Assembly (NCBI GenBank): GCA_044222395.1
Contig: JBGANK010000002.1
Span: 1 to 64,000 of the forward strand
Source of the DNA: JAEUMD01 sp044222395
GTDB taxonomy: Bacteria > Pseudomonadota > Alphaproteobacteria > Rhizobiales > Hyphomicrobiaceae
DNA length: 64,000 nucleotides
Reading direction: 5' to 3'
In this document: positions 28,749 to 37,980 of the stretch, in pieces
Numbering within the stretch: position 1 is the stretch's first letter
Layout: each line of letters starts with the position of its first letter
The notes under the pieces: model-generated
Told to the model about the DNA's origin: nothing
Database searches by the model: none
Seen by the model: the letters and a program-made list of their open reading frames with translations, nothing else
Translations under genes and position numbers: made by a program

Positions 28749-30007
28749 TAGCGCGCGCGGGCGTTGCGGTTGGCTGTCTTCATGCGTTTGCGCAGGGATT
28801 CCTGCATCGACGCCTGCTCGGCCGCCAGGCGCGACTTGTAAAGGTCGATAAAGCGACGGCAGCTAGCGAGGGTCTGGTTGCATCTGAACGGAGATAATTT
28901 CTCCGCTGCTTGGGCCAGGATGCGAGGAGGAGACCGCTTCGGACTGGGCGGCAGCTTGGCGTTTTCCGCTACGCGACGTGCGAGCGACTGCATGGCGCCT
29001 TGGTACATCTCGAAGGCTGCGGCCAGATGTGTCGGCACTTCGCTTGCTGCCGTTTCCCACGCTGACTTGTGCGTCCTGTAGTTCATCTGGCTCAGGACCG
29101 GGTGGCGGCGAGCAAGACCGTAAAATTCCTCCAAGGCCTGCACTGCGGCGAGGGTCTCGCCGCACGGTTCTAAAGGGGAGGTAGCGCCCACCTCCCCGTG
29201 GGCGATCCGGTCGAAATGGTAGCGGCCATCACAAACGCGAACGCTTGGGGGAACGCGGGTCTCTTCGAAGGCGTCGTAACCTTGCTTGAGGTTCTGCCAG
29301 AAGCCGCGCCAATCGGCGTGATCGTGCTTCTTGAGGTTGGCTTCGGTCATGCGAAACGGGAAGACATGCACGGGCACGTGCTGCTGTCCCTTGATGATCG
29401 CCGCCTGGGTTAGGCGGAAGATCTCATCGATGACCGGATTGGTCATGGCGAAACAGCCGACAGACGAGCAGCCGCCGTGCACAAGGATGTAGGAACCGGT
29501 GCGCGCCTGCGCCTTGTCGAAGATGTTGGGGAAGCCGAGATTCAGGGACCGCGGCCAGCGTCCGACGCGATGCAGCTGGCTGCGCGAAATCGTGTAGAAG
29601 CCTTCGGGCGTCTGCTTGTCGCCTTCTGCCAGTTTCGGGCCAAGCGTGCCCGACCAATTGCAGATCGGATAGGTTGCGAAAAGCTCGTAGCGGTCGCCCT
29701 TGTGCATCCAAAGCTCAACTTCGGCTTCAGCCTTGAAGATGCGCAGCAGGACGGAATTGCCGACGTGCTGGCCTGCGGCCTCGAGGCGAGCGGCAAATGC
29801 GTTAGTGTCAGGCGTACCGGGCAATACCTTGTCGCCATCGGCATGCTGGCGCTGGTTCTCGACGCGGCCCGGCGCGACGTCCTTCAACTCTATGGTGACA
29901 GCGCGCGCCAGACTCGAACCGGCCAACGCGAACGCGAGAGTCAGCAGACTTGTGCTTGCCCGGGATCTGAGGGCGCCTTGCCGTTTTGGTGAAACCAAGT
30001 TGCGCAT
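28748..30007 (-). CDS. YafK-type L,D-transpeptidase family protein (paralogue 1)
   Basis: Cell-wall enzyme of the YkuD/L,D-transpeptidase fold, closest in pattern to YafK (LdtF/DpaA). The catalytic motif is HGGCSSVGCFAM, with the second Cys as nucleophile, preceded by ICNWSGTLGPKLAEGDKQTPEGFY. From the ATG at 30007 there is a signal peptide (SLLTLAFALAGSSLARA), about 419 residues in all; the frame stays open up to 30205 but those residues look non-native. It has a C-terminal domain of about 190 residues absent from the other two copies, containing VPPSVRVCDGRYHFD and then an Ala/Arg-rich helical end. In E. coli, YafK detaches Braun lipoprotein from peptidoglycan. Confidence 0.82.
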   Translation of the reverse strand: MRNLVSPKRQGALRSRASTSLLTLAFALAGSSLARAVTIELKDVAPGRVENQRQHADGDKVLPGTPDTNAFAARLEAAGQHVGNSVLLRIFKAEAEVELWMHKGDRYELFATYPICNWSGTLGPKLAEGDKQTPEGFYTISRSQLHRVGRWPRSLNLGFPNIFDKAQARTGSYILVHGGCSSVGCFAMTNPVIDEIFRLTQAAIIKGQQHVPVHVFPFRMTEANLKKHDHADWRGFWQNLKQGYDAFEETRVPPSVRVCDGRYHFDRIAHGEVGATSPLEPCGETLAAVQALEEFYGLARRHPVLSQMNYRTHKSAWETAASEVPTHLAAAFEMYQGAMQSLARRVAENAKLPPSPKRSPPRILAQAAEKLSPFRCNQTLASCRRFIDLYKSRLAAEQASMQESLRKRMKTANRNARAR

Positions 30008-30232
30008 CCAGTCTCTTGCCCAGAATTTGCGATTCCCCTCGGCGCGCGGTACTTCGCGCAGGACCGATCCGGCTGATCGTCCCCCGACGTCACGTATCTT
30101 CGGTGGAACTGTAGCAGTCCGGCAAGCGACGATGCCACCGGTTTTGACTTCCATCAATCGCATCATCCCCATCCTGTTGCCGCAAGTCGCCTCGACGTCA
30201 CACATTCAAACGGATGCAAAGCTAGGGCTCGA

Positions 30233-31159
30233 TCAGCCCTCAGAAGCGGAATCGCGGCCCTTTACGCCATTGCAAGACGCGGCGATGGGGTCGTCACCGG
30301 ACGCTGTGTCGTTGCCGGGAAGAAACACATAGTCGCCTTTGCAGACCCTGACGCGAGGAGGAAGCCCGGTGGCCTCGAACAGGTCGGTCCCTGTCTTGAG
30401 CGTGCGCCAGAAGCCGTGCAGCGGATCGGACGACTTTTCGGCGAGGTTTTCCTCGGACATGCGAAATGGCAGCGCCTGGACCTGGAAGCGCTTCTGTCCC
30501 GCCTGCAGGGCGGCGGTGACAAGCGCCCAGATCTCATCGATGACGGAATCGGTCATGGCGTAGCAGCCGACCGAGCCGCAACCGCCGTGCACCATCAGGA
30601 ACGTGCCAGTGCGGCCGTGCGCGTGATCGTAGAGGTTGGGAAAACCCAGGTTGAAAGAGCGATGCCAGCGACTGTTCGGATTGAGCTGGCCGGCGCCAAC
30701 CGTATAGAAGCCTTCGGGGGCCTGCCGGTCCCCCTGCATGATCTTGGGACCCAGTTGGCCCGACCAGCGGCAGATCGGATAGGTGGCGAAGTGCTGGAAG
30801 CGGCCGTCCTTCGCCTTCCAGATCTCCAGCTCGAATTCGCGCTTGAATATGCGGACGAGGATCGGCTGCTGGCGCGTCATCCCCGCCGCGGCAAGGCGCT
30901 GGTCGAGGGTCCCGAAGTCTGGCGTGCCTGGCAGCGGCTGGCCGATAGCCCACAACGCGCGATATGCGGCGCGCTTGGCGGAAATAATGCGTGCCTCGGG
31001 GTTGCCGAAGAGAAGCTGCCACTCGATGGCTAAGACTGCGGTTGCGACAACGACCAGCAGGCCAAGCAATACCGTGCGGCGCAAGCGCCGCCGCCGATTG
31101 CCGATATATCGATTCTCGTCCCGGCCCGGATCGGCCGGCGCTTCACCGCCAGACGGCAT
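30233..31159 (-). CDS. YafK-type L,D-transpeptidase family protein (paralogue 2)
   Basis: 308 residues from the ATG at 31159 (GGAG just upstream). A single N-terminal membrane anchor follows an Arg-rich stretch (RRRRLRRTVLLGLLVVVATA). The catalytic region reads ICRWSGQLGPKIMQGDRQAP and then HGGCGSVGCYAM. It ends shortly after LPPRVRVCKGDYVFL with a short Asp/Ser tail. It shares the same core as its neighbours on either side, so the three arose by tandem duplication. Probably periplasmic, anchored to the inner membrane. Confidence 0.82.
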   Translation of the reverse strand: MPSGGEAPADPGRDENRYIGNRRRRLRRTVLLGLLVVVATAVLAIEWQLLFGNPEARIISAKRAAYRALWAIGQPLPGTPDFGTLDQRLAAAGMTRQQPILVRIFKREFELEIWKAKDGRFQHFATYPICRWSGQLGPKIMQGDRQAPEGFYTVGAGQLNPNSRWHRSFNLGFPNLYDHAHGRTGTFLMVHGGCGSVGCYAMTDSVIDEIWALVTAALQAGQKRFQVQALPFRMSEENLAEKSSDPLHGFWRTLKTGTDLFEATGLPPRVRVCKGDYVFLPGNDTASGDDPIAASCNGVKGRDSASEG

Positions 31160-31375
31160 TCCTCTCCCATCCCGATCGCCTCGGAGATTGCAGCAGGGTG
31201 CAGCACGAAAGCGGAGAAAAATGCGGCGGCGACTTTTTTGATGATCGGAGCCGTGCTTACGGCGTGACTCACACAAATCGATGTGCGCTCAACACGACGA
31301 TCTGCGCCGCCGGCATGCGTCTTGGTCAGGAGCAGTTCGCAAATGCTGGGAGGAGATTTGGAATTGGCGTAGCGA

Positions 31376-32407
31376 TTAGCGGAAGCCGTAGCCGGTCGAT
31401 CCGCCTTGCTGCTTTGCGCCGAGACCGAAGAAGTTACCCATGGCGGTACTGCCGTTGCCGGCACTGGACGGGGTGGTGGAAACGGGCGGCGGCGTCCACT
31501 CTGCGCCTTCGGGAGCAACGATCGTTTGCGCCGTGCGCGTTTTCGGTCCCGGAATCCCAATTCGTTCGGCAGCAAGCTGCTGCTCTGCGGGCTTTGGCGT
31601 GAAAGGCTCGATCTTGGGCTTGACGAACGTCGGGCAGGTGCCGGCCGGATCAGGCTGGGAGTTGTCGGCGGTTGTCACGTTGACAACATAGCGGTGCTCG
31701 CACACGGCAACCGAGGGTGGCAAGCGATTGGCTTCGAAGTAGTCGTAGCCCTGCTTCAGCGTGCGCCAAAAGCCAATCCATTTCGATTTGGCGTAGCGCT
31801 TCATATTCGCGTCGGTCATGCGAAACGGATAGGCATGAACTTCGAACGACTTCTGACCGCCCTTGATGGATTCGCGCGCGATTCCGTAGATCTCTTCCAT
31901 CAGCGCATCCGTCATGGCGTAGCAGCCGGCGGATTTGCACTTGCCGTGGACCATCAGGAACTCGCCGGTGCGGCCGAGCGACTTGTCGTAGGCGTTGGGG
32001 TAGCCGAGGTTGAAGGCAACGTGGAACTGGGAGTTCGGATTGAGCTGATTGCTGGCGACCGTATAGAAGCCTTCGGGCGCCTGCTTGTCGCCCACCTTCT
32101 CCTTCGGTCCGAGATCACCCGACCAATTGCAAATCGGGTAGCTCTTGAAGTGATAGTAGCGACCGTCGTCGCGCTGCTTCCAGACCTCGAGCTCAGATTC
32201 TTCCTTGAAGATGCGGACGAAGACAGGTGCCTCGACCTTCATGCCCTTCTTGCCAAGGAGCATCATGGTCTGATTGGTGAGGGGCTGGTCGGCAGGTGCG
32301 ATCTGCGGCGCGGAACTGCATCCGGCAACGAGCAGCGTCGCCAAGATGGCAACCGCCTTGCCCGAGCGATGTCGGCAGGTTTCAAGCACAGATTTCCATC
32401 GACTCAT
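31376..32407 (-). CDS. YafK-type L,D-transpeptidase family lipoprotein (paralogue 3)
   Basis: 343 residues from the ATG at 32407. A lipobox (LLVAGC) after a hydrophobic stretch predicts a lipoprotein. The core has ICNWSGDLGPKEKVGDKQAP and the catalytic HGKCKSAGCYAM, in which Gly-Gly-Cys of the other copies has become Gly-Lys-Cys. A Pro/Thr/Gly-rich tail follows LPPSVAVCEHRYVV and ends in STGYGFR. A perfect CtrA box lies about 50 bases upstream, suggesting cell-cycle-timed expression. It is the first gene of the tandem set. Confidence 0.85.
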   Translation of the reverse strand: MSRWKSVLETCRHRSGKAVAILATLLVAGCSSAPQIAPADQPLTNQTMMLLGKKGMKVEAPVFVRIFKEESELEVWKQRDDGRYYHFKSYPICNWSGDLGPKEKVGDKQAPEGFYTVASNQLNPNSQFHVAFNLGYPNAYDKSLGRTGEFLMVHGKCKSAGCYAMTDALMEEIYGIARESIKGGQKSFEVHAYPFRMTDANMKRYAKSKWIGFWRTLKQGYDYFEANRLPPSVAVCEHRYVVNVTTADNSQPDPAGTCPTFVKPKIEPFTPKPAEQQLAAERIGIPGPKTRTAQTIVAPEGAEWTPPPVSTTPSSAGNGSTAMGNFFGLGAKQQGGSTGYGFR

Positions 32408-32796
32408 ACGCAGTGCCCCTCGCGCACGTCGATCACCATATGGGTCCAATTCGTTAACATATCGTTAACGTTACCGGCGTCGCACCATTGGGGGTCGCGG
32501 TGACGCTGTTCAAGTTGAGACTATCCCCAACGAATGCGGCGGTCGAGCGGCGGAAGAGTATCGAAACTGAGCATTATCAAGATGTTGCAGTTTTGCCGCG
32601 GATGCGCTGCGGTGGCTTCCAAGCGGCGGAATTCGCCGCAGAAAATCAGATTACGCGGCTGTGGCGCGAGGCTGGCCTCAGTCAGAATTTCGTTTCGGGT
32701 GGGCGTGCGCGATCAGTCACTGATGCAGGTATCCCGGCGGCAGCTCGATGAGGGGCGGTGCCAATAGGGTGGCAGAATTGCGCGCCGGCAGGCCGC
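32408..32796. other. intergenic region with CtrA site
   Basis: About 390 bases between accA and the lipoprotein transpeptidase gene. The left part is the regulatory region of the latter, with the CtrA box at 32454-32468 and a GANTC (CcrM-type) site at 32401-32405. The right part lies downstream of accA; short open frames there are unconvincing. Confidence 0.55.
32454..32468 (-). promoter_or_regulatory. CtrA-binding box (TTAA-N7-TTAA)
   Basis: TTAACATATCGTTAA is an exact full CtrA site: two TTAA half-sites separated by 7 bases, each followed by C on its strand. It lies 47-61 bases before the start codon of the lipoprotein L,D-transpeptidase, a position that can overlap the -35 region. CtrA is the cell-cycle response regulator controlled by CckA, whose gene is also in this window. 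I found no other full site in the intergenic sequence. Confidence 0.7.
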
Positions 32797-33774
32797 TCAG
32801 GCAGACATTTGGCGGCCAATTTTCAGGAATCGCTCATAGCGGTGCTGGCGCATTGCATCGCCGTCCTTGCCTTCGAAAGAGGCCAGCGTCTTGGCGATGG
32901 CGTCGCCCACGGCGCGGGTCATGCGGCGGTGATTGCGGTGGGCGCCGCCGACCGGCTCGGGAATGATCTGGTCGATGACGTCAAGGGCGATCAGATCCTG
33001 TGCCGTGATCTTCATGGCGGTCGCAGCCTCTTCCTTCTTGTTGCTGTCACGCCATATGATCGAGGCGGCGCCTTCCGGCGATATGACGGAATATATGGCG
33101 TGCTCCAGCATCAGGATGGTGTTGGCGGTTGCAATGGCGACAGCGCCGCCCGAGCCACCTTCCCCGATGATCACCGAGACGATCGGAACGCCGAGCTTGA
33201 GGCAGCAATCCGTGGAACGTGCGATCGCTTCGGCCTGGCCGCGCTCCTCGGCTGCTACGCCTGGGTAGGCGCCGGCCGTATCGACCAACGTGATGACCGG
33301 CAGGCCAAACTTGTCTGCCATTTCCATCAAGCGCACGGCCTTGCGGTAGCCTTCCGGATTGGCCATGCCGAAGTTGTGCTTGATGCGGCTTTGGGTGTCG
33401 GAGCCCTTTTCGTGGCCGATGATCATGACGGACCGGCCTCGGAAGGTGCCGACACCGCCGACAATGGCCGCGTCTTCGCCGAAATAGCGGTCTCCGGCGA
33501 GCGGCGTGAAGTCGTCGATCAGCGATTCGATGTAGTTGAGGCAGTGGGGCCGCTCCGGGTGGCGGGCAACCTGTGTCTTCTGCCAGGGTGTGAGCTTCGA
33601 ATAGATTTCGGTGAGGAGCTCTTCGAGCTTGTCCTCAAGCTTGCGGATCTCGGATGAAAGGGATACACCGCCTTCCTCCGAAGTCATTGCTTTGAGCTCG
33701 TTGATCTTCGCTTCGAGCTCGGCAATCGGCTTCTCGAAATCCAGATAGAAGCGAACCGGGACCTTCTGTTCCAA
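32797..33774 (-). CDS. accA: acetyl-CoA carboxylase carboxyltransferase subunit alpha
   Basis: Carboxyltransferase alpha chain that, with AccD, moves CO2 from biotin-BCCP to acetyl-CoA. FYLDFEKPIAELEAKINEL is the family N-terminus; later GRSVMIIGHEKG, NFGMANPEGYRKA and GEGGSGGAVAIA match AccA. I assign the start to TTG at 33774, which has AAGG six bases upstream and gives 325 residues close to the usual length; longer in-frame starts (to 33882) add sequence without family similarity. The biotin it needs could come from the bio operon in this window. Confidence 0.94.
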   Translation of the reverse strand: MEQKVPVRFYLDFEKPIAELEAKINELKAMTSEEGGVSLSSEIRKLEDKLEELLTEIYSKLTPWQKTQVARHPERPHCLNYIESLIDDFTPLAGDRYFGEDAAIVGGVGTFRGRSVMIIGHEKGSDTQSRIKHNFGMANPEGYRKAVRLMEMADKFGLPVITLVDTAGAYPGVAAEERGQAEAIARSTDCCLKLGVPIVSVIIGEGGSGGAVAIATANTILMLEHAIYSVISPEGAASIIWRDSNKKEEAATAMKITAQDLIALDVIDQIIPEPVGGAHRNHRRMTRAVGDAIAKTLASFEGKDGDAMRQHRYERFLKIGRQMSA

Positions 33775-33951
33775 TTGCGAGCCTTTCTGGCGGCATCGAC
33801 CGGCGGGCCTGGTGACGCCCGGCGTCATGGCGGCACCGTTAGCGTGGTGCGGCGCAAGAAATCGTTCAATCGGGCCGGACAATCGCTCCCAGTGGCCGGA
33901 AAAGTCAAGCCGCGGATGGCCGCTTTGTGAACAGCCGGGCGGGTGCGCTCA

Positions 33952-34911
33952 TTACTGGTGCGGCGGTTTGGGCTGGGCGAGGGGATGATGCTCGTTGACG
34001 AGCCGCTTCAGGCGTTCCTCAAGGACATGGGTATAGATCTGGGTCGTGGAGATGTCGGCGTGGCCGAGGAGCTGCTGGACGGCGCGCAAGTCTGCACCGC
34101 GGTCGAGCAGATGGCTGGCAAAGGCATGGCGCAGGACATGCGGGCTGACGCGCGCCGGATCGATCCGGGCCTCTTCGCATAACTCCTTGATATCTTGCGC
34201 GAACCTTTGTCTGGTCAGATGCCCTTCGGCGCTCGAGGATGGAAACAGCCATTTCGACGAGAGGGCGCGTGACAGGCCTTCGCCGCCTGTATCCGTCAAA
34301 CTCAGATAATCGTCCAGGGCGGCGCGGGCGGGAGCGTTGAGCGGGACGAGGCGTTCGCGGCCGCCCTTGCCGCGGATCACCAGCATCCGCCGGTCGCCGG
34401 CAAGCACGGACCGGGGCAGGCCGACCAGCTCGGAGACGCGCATTCCGGTCGCATACAGCATTTCGATCAGGCAATAGAGTCGCAGGGCGCGCAGGCGATC
34501 GCGTGCGGTTGTCCCATCGATGCGCGCTCTTGCGGTTTCGATCAGGCGGTCGACTTCGGCTACGGAGAGTATTCTGGGCAACGCGCGGGAACGCTTTGGT
34601 CCGGTGAGGGTGGCGCTGGGGTCGTCAACGATGACGGCCTCGGCGTGCAGGAACTTGAACAGCTGGCGGATGGCGGAGAGCTTGCGCGCGCGAGAAGCGG
34701 GCGAGAGGCCGGTCTTGGCGAGCGTTTGGATGTGAGCCTCGACATCGGCCTGCTTGGCATTGGAGAGTGGTTGCCCGTTGGTGCTTTGTAGGTGTTCGAT
34801 GAACTCGCTCAGGTCGCGGCGATACGCCTCGATGGTATTGACGGCTGCGCCTCGCTCGACAGTCATCATTTCCAGGAAGGCTTCCAGCTGGGCGCTGTCC
34901 TCGCTGCGCAT
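33952..34911 (-). CDS. xerD: site-specific tyrosine recombinase XerD
   Basis: Resolves chromosome dimers at dif with XerC and FtsK. 319 residues, with a SAM-like N-terminal domain (EAFLEMMTVERGAAVNTIEAY) and the catalytic set: Arg in YATGMRVSELVGL, Lys in GKGGRERLVPL, HVLRHAFASHL, the His in LGHADISTTQIYTH, and the Tyr nucleophile in the same segment. It is in a conserved chromosomal neighbourhood (accA, aroK), so it is the housekeeping recombinase and not a phage integrase. Confidence 0.93.
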   Translation of the reverse strand: MRSEDSAQLEAFLEMMTVERGAAVNTIEAYRRDLSEFIEHLQSTNGQPLSNAKQADVEAHIQTLAKTGLSPASRARKLSAIRQLFKFLHAEAVIVDDPSATLTGPKRSRALPRILSVAEVDRLIETARARIDGTTARDRLRALRLYCLIEMLYATGMRVSELVGLPRSVLAGDRRMLVIRGKGGRERLVPLNAPARAALDDYLSLTDTGGEGLSRALSSKWLFPSSSAEGHLTRQRFAQDIKELCEEARIDPARVSPHVLRHAFASHLLDRGADLRAVQQLLGHADISTTQIYTHVLEERLKRLVNEHHPLAQPKPPHQ

Positions 34912-34944
34912 GTCGGCGTTCGTCCCTCGTTACAGCGCTTCAGT

Positions 34945-36987
34945 TCATTGCGTGACCATACGCGGCCAGCCGGACAGCAGTGCCTCCAGGCCCAGGCGCC
35001 GCGCGTCCGATTCCAAGCCGGCTCGTTTCAAGGCCCGAATGGAATCTCCAAGCGAGATCATGTGAGCGCCCTCAGCTCCAGTGGGTCCGAGCGCCTGCAT
35101 GGCGAGCAGCACGGTGCGTGCGAACTCGCGCTTCTTGGAGGCATCCTGCAAGTCGCTCAGAACGCCGGTCTCGGGAAGATGTCCGGCGGAAGGTTGCGGG
35201 GTGCGGCTTGCGGCCTCCCAAAGTGGAATAGGGACATTGTATTCGAGCGCATCGAGGACGGTGGCGAGGCGATGCAGGTTCTCGGCAGAGAAGCGCCCCA
35301 TCAGCGCTACGCGCTCGAGGTCGGCGAGGCTGGCGCCGCGTGGATCGGGATAGTTGGGGTCGGCAATGTCGCTGAGCGCCAGCCAGTGTCCCATGGTCGT
35401 GCCGCGGGCGCTGTCGGCGGACGCGGCGAATTTCGCCCACATGCGGGCGCGCTGGTAATCGGCGGCGGCAAGGTTGGTCTCGATCGCCGTTTCAGCGAAC
35501 CAGCCGATCTCGGGCACGAGGCCGATGTCGCTGGTCAGCTTGGCGGACATGGCGAGGGCAGGGCCGTAAAGATCGCTGCGGCGGGCGCTGTCGAGAAACG
35601 AGCGGATCTGGCGGACTTTCTTGAAGGGTGTGCGCTCTGATTCGGCGGCGGCGAAAAGAAGGGCGCGGCGGCGCGCGGTCTCCTTGCCTTCGGGAGCCGA
35701 TTCGACAGGCGTATTGCTTGCCTGTTTGCGCGTGAAGGTGCGGTAGACGCCGGCGAGTGCATCGGCATCGAGTGCGTTGATGCGCGTCGAGGCTTCGGCG
35801 GCGTCAAGTCTCAAGTCATCCGCAGTTGCGGCGTCTGTGGCGAGAGCGACGAGGAGTGCGGGAGCAGCGACCGCGATGAGTTCTGCTGGTGGCGGGGCGG
35901 CGTTGGCCAGTTCGAGGATGCGATAGTCGATGAGGGAGAGCCGCTGACCCTTCTTGAGCGATACATCGCTCTTGACGCCCGACGCGACGGCGTCGAGGGC
36001 GGCAAGGCCGGGAGAGGGCGGCAGCCCTTCCTCGCGCGCCAACTCGGCCAGTAGACCTGCCACAGCAGTGTCACCGGTGGCGGCGGCACAGTAGCCGGAG
36101 ACGAGGATCGCGTCGGCGCGCAAGGGCTTGGGGATGTCGCCACGGATATCCTTGATGCTCTTGGCTATGGAACAGCCCGCATCGCGTCGGCCCAATCCGA
36201 TTTCGCTTCGCGCCTTGAGCATGGCGACGAGGGGTGAGGCTGCGTCTGCAAGCTGACGCGCCAGGGCCGTGTTGATCTCGGATAGCAGGCCGGAGCGATA
36301 GAGTGCTTCGAGCCGTAACGCCTCGATCTGGGGGTCGGGTGCGGCGGCCGCCTGCTCGTCGGTGGCAACAAGGCGGCGCCAGAGGTCGTGAAGCGCGCGC
36401 GAGCGTGGCGGCAGGGTCAGGGCCGCGATCAAGCGCTCGATGTTTGCAACTTCAAGTCCTTGCCACTTGCCACTGAGGATGGTGACGGGATTTGGTGTGG
36501 CTTTGCTTGGCGCGATACCATGCTGTTGCGGCGGCGAAGAAGGTGGAGGCGATGACGGCGAGGTCTTAGCCTGCTGTCCGCCGCTCGGAGGTAGAGCAGG
36601 CGCTGCACTCTGTGGTGCAGCGGGTGTGGGAGCTGGATCAGTTGTTCCCGCCAACGGCGCCAACGGCTCGGAGCGAATTGTGGAATTTGCAGGTGCAGGT
36701 CGCTGATAGGCGCCCGATGGCGGGCTCGTTTCCGAATTCTGAGGGCCATCGGCGTTGCCACTCCGGTCGGCTGTTGGAGCCGATTCCGATCGCGGAGCTT
36801 TTGAACGTCGTTCTGAGCGGTTGGTTTCGAGCTGTGAAAACGGATCCCAAGTTTGAGCCGAACCAACCCGGCAAGGGCCGATGGCCGCCAGCAGGGCGAC
36901 AATGATGAACAGCGCAGATCGGCGATGCTCTGACAGGCAGGTCGGGCGGCGGCTTGGTTGTGGAAAATGGGGGAGTGGCGCGGACAT
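34945..36987 (-). CDS. large exported hypothetical protein with Pro-rich N-terminal region
   Basis: 680 residues, sometimes annotated in Rhizobiales as an 'antifreeze glycoprotein' because of its low-complexity section. An N-terminal hydrophobic stretch (RSALFIIVALLAAIGPC) acts as signal or anchor, followed by about 130 residues rich in Pro, Ala and Ser. After KWQGLEVANIERLI begins an alpha-helical, repeat-like domain (HEAT/TPR-like in character) to the end. It sits between a small membrane protein (24 bases upstream) and xerD (33 bases downstream), an arrangement conserved in the order. Function unknown; a scaffolding role in the periplasm is conceivable. Confidence 0.75.
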   Translation of the reverse strand: MSAPLPHFPQPSRRPTCLSEHRRSALFIIVALLAAIGPCRVGSAQTWDPFSQLETNRSERRSKAPRSESAPTADRSGNADGPQNSETSPPSGAYQRPAPANSTIRSEPLAPLAGTTDPAPTPAAPQSAAPALPPSGGQQAKTSPSSPPPSSPPQQHGIAPSKATPNPVTILSGKWQGLEVANIERLIAALTLPPRSRALHDLWRRLVATDEQAAAAPDPQIEALRLEALYRSGLLSEINTALARQLADAASPLVAMLKARSEIGLGRRDAGCSIAKSIKDIRGDIPKPLRADAILVSGYCAAATGDTAVAGLLAELAREEGLPPSPGLAALDAVASGVKSDVSLKKGQRLSLIDYRILELANAAPPPAELIAVAAPALLVALATDAATADDLRLDAAEASTRINALDADALAGVYRTFTRKQASNTPVESAPEGKETARRRALLFAAAESERTPFKKVRQIRSFLDSARRSDLYGPALAMSAKLTSDIGLVPEIGWFAETAIETNLAAADYQRARMWAKFAASADSARGTTMGHWLALSDIADPNYPDPRGASLADLERVALMGRFSAENLHRLATVLDALEYNVPIPLWEAASRTPQPSAGHLPETGVLSDLQDASKKREFARTVLLAMQALGPTGAEGAHMISLGDSIRALKRAGLESDARRLGLEALLSGWPRMVTQ

Positions 36988-37011
36988 CTTGGCTCCAGCG
37001 GTCCGGCGACC

Positions 37012-37158
37012 TCATGGCCGGCGCAGCGAGACGCTCGGCACGGGGCTGGTGGTCTCCTTTTGCGACGGCTCGAAGTAGATTGCGAGCACGTAGAGTCCGC
37101 CGAAAATGCAGGCTGCTAACATTCCCGACACCAAAAGGAACCGGATCAGACTGGGCAT
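37012..37158 (-). CDS. small single-pass membrane protein
   Basis: 48 residues: MPSLIRFLLVSGMLAACIFG, then GLYVLAIYFEPSQKE and a Pro/Ser tail ending RRP. It has one transmembrane helix and a conserved YFEPxxKE motif that I recall in short proteins upstream of the xerD-linked gene in Rhizobiales. The ATG at 37158 lies 24 bases upstream of the 680-residue gene and is probably its operon partner. A longer open frame in the same phase (to 37989) runs through aroK in antisense and is not real. Confidence 0.7.
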   Translation of the reverse strand: MPSLIRFLLVSGMLAACIFGGLYVLAIYFEPSQKETTSPVPSVSLRRP

Positions 37159-37368
37159 TTGGGCTTGAGCACTCCTTACTGCTATGTGTCGCTGGTTGTT
37201 GGCGCCATTATGGCTCGTTCTTGCGAACTTGCCAAAATACGGAGACACGGAAGTGCGCTTTCTTGCACCATTTCTTGGACCGATCATGCGACGCACTTCA
37301 CATGCGTGGCCGGCACGAGCGGCAATTGCGCACGGCTTCGTCACGATGGGCACGGGAAAGGCTGTGCC

Positions 37369-37980
37369 ATGATTCGCCTGTCCTTTGGGCGCAAGAAATC
37401 CAAGCTCGACGCGAAGCGTGCGGATCAGGTCAAGCAGGTGCTGGGCAGGCGCTCGCTGGTTCTGGTCGGCCTCATGGGCTGCGGCAAGTCGGCGATCGGC
37501 CGCCGCCTCGCCAACAAGCTGGGATTGCCGTTCGTCGACGCCGATGAGGAAATCGAGACGGCCGCGCGTCAGTCCATAACCGAGATATTCGCTGAACACG
37601 GCGAGGCATTCTTTCGCGAGCGCGAGCGGATGGTGATCGAGAGGCTGCTGAAGGACGGGCCGCAGGTGCTGGCGACCGGCGGCGGCGCGTTCATGAACGA
37701 GCAGACACGCGAAGCAATTGTCGGCAGCGGCATCTCGGTCTGGCTCAGGGCGGAATTGGCGGTGCTCTTGCAGCGCGTTTCCAAGCGTGACACCCGTCCG
37801 CTGCTGCGCACCGATGACCCGGAGGCCGTCATGCGGCGGCTGATGGAGGAGCGCTACCCGGTCTATGCCACGGCGGACATCATGGTCGAGAGTCGGGATG
37901 TTCCACACGATGTGATCGTCGGGGAGATCATCGACGCCCTGCTGCAACACGGGCGGCTGGATCGGCGCCCGGCCGTCTGA
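37369..37980 (+). CDS. aroK: shikimate kinase
   Basis: Phosphorylates shikimate in aromatic amino-acid synthesis. The P-loop GLMGCGKSAIGRRLA, the DADEEIE shikimate and metal-binding motif, GEAFFRERE and ATGGGAF are all present. 203 residues; a short charged N-terminal extension before the P-loop is usual in this group. The ATG at 37369 has AAAGG upstream. aroB follows 113 bases downstream on the same strand. Confidence 0.95.
   Translation: MIRLSFGRKKSKLDAKRADQVKQVLGRRSLVLVGLMGCGKSAIGRRLANKLGLPFVDADEEIETAARQSITEIFAEHGEAFFRERERMVIERLLKDGPQVLATGGGAFMNEQTREAIVGSGISVWLRAELAVLLQRVSKRDTRPLLRTDDPEAVMRRLMEERYPVYATADIMVESRDVPHDVIVGEIIDALLQHGRLDRRPAV

Noticed and set aside
33952..34911. Tyrosine recombinase as a phage or island integrase
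   Set aside because: It lies in the conserved accA/aroK neighbourhood and matches housekeeping XerD; no att sites or phage genes nearby.
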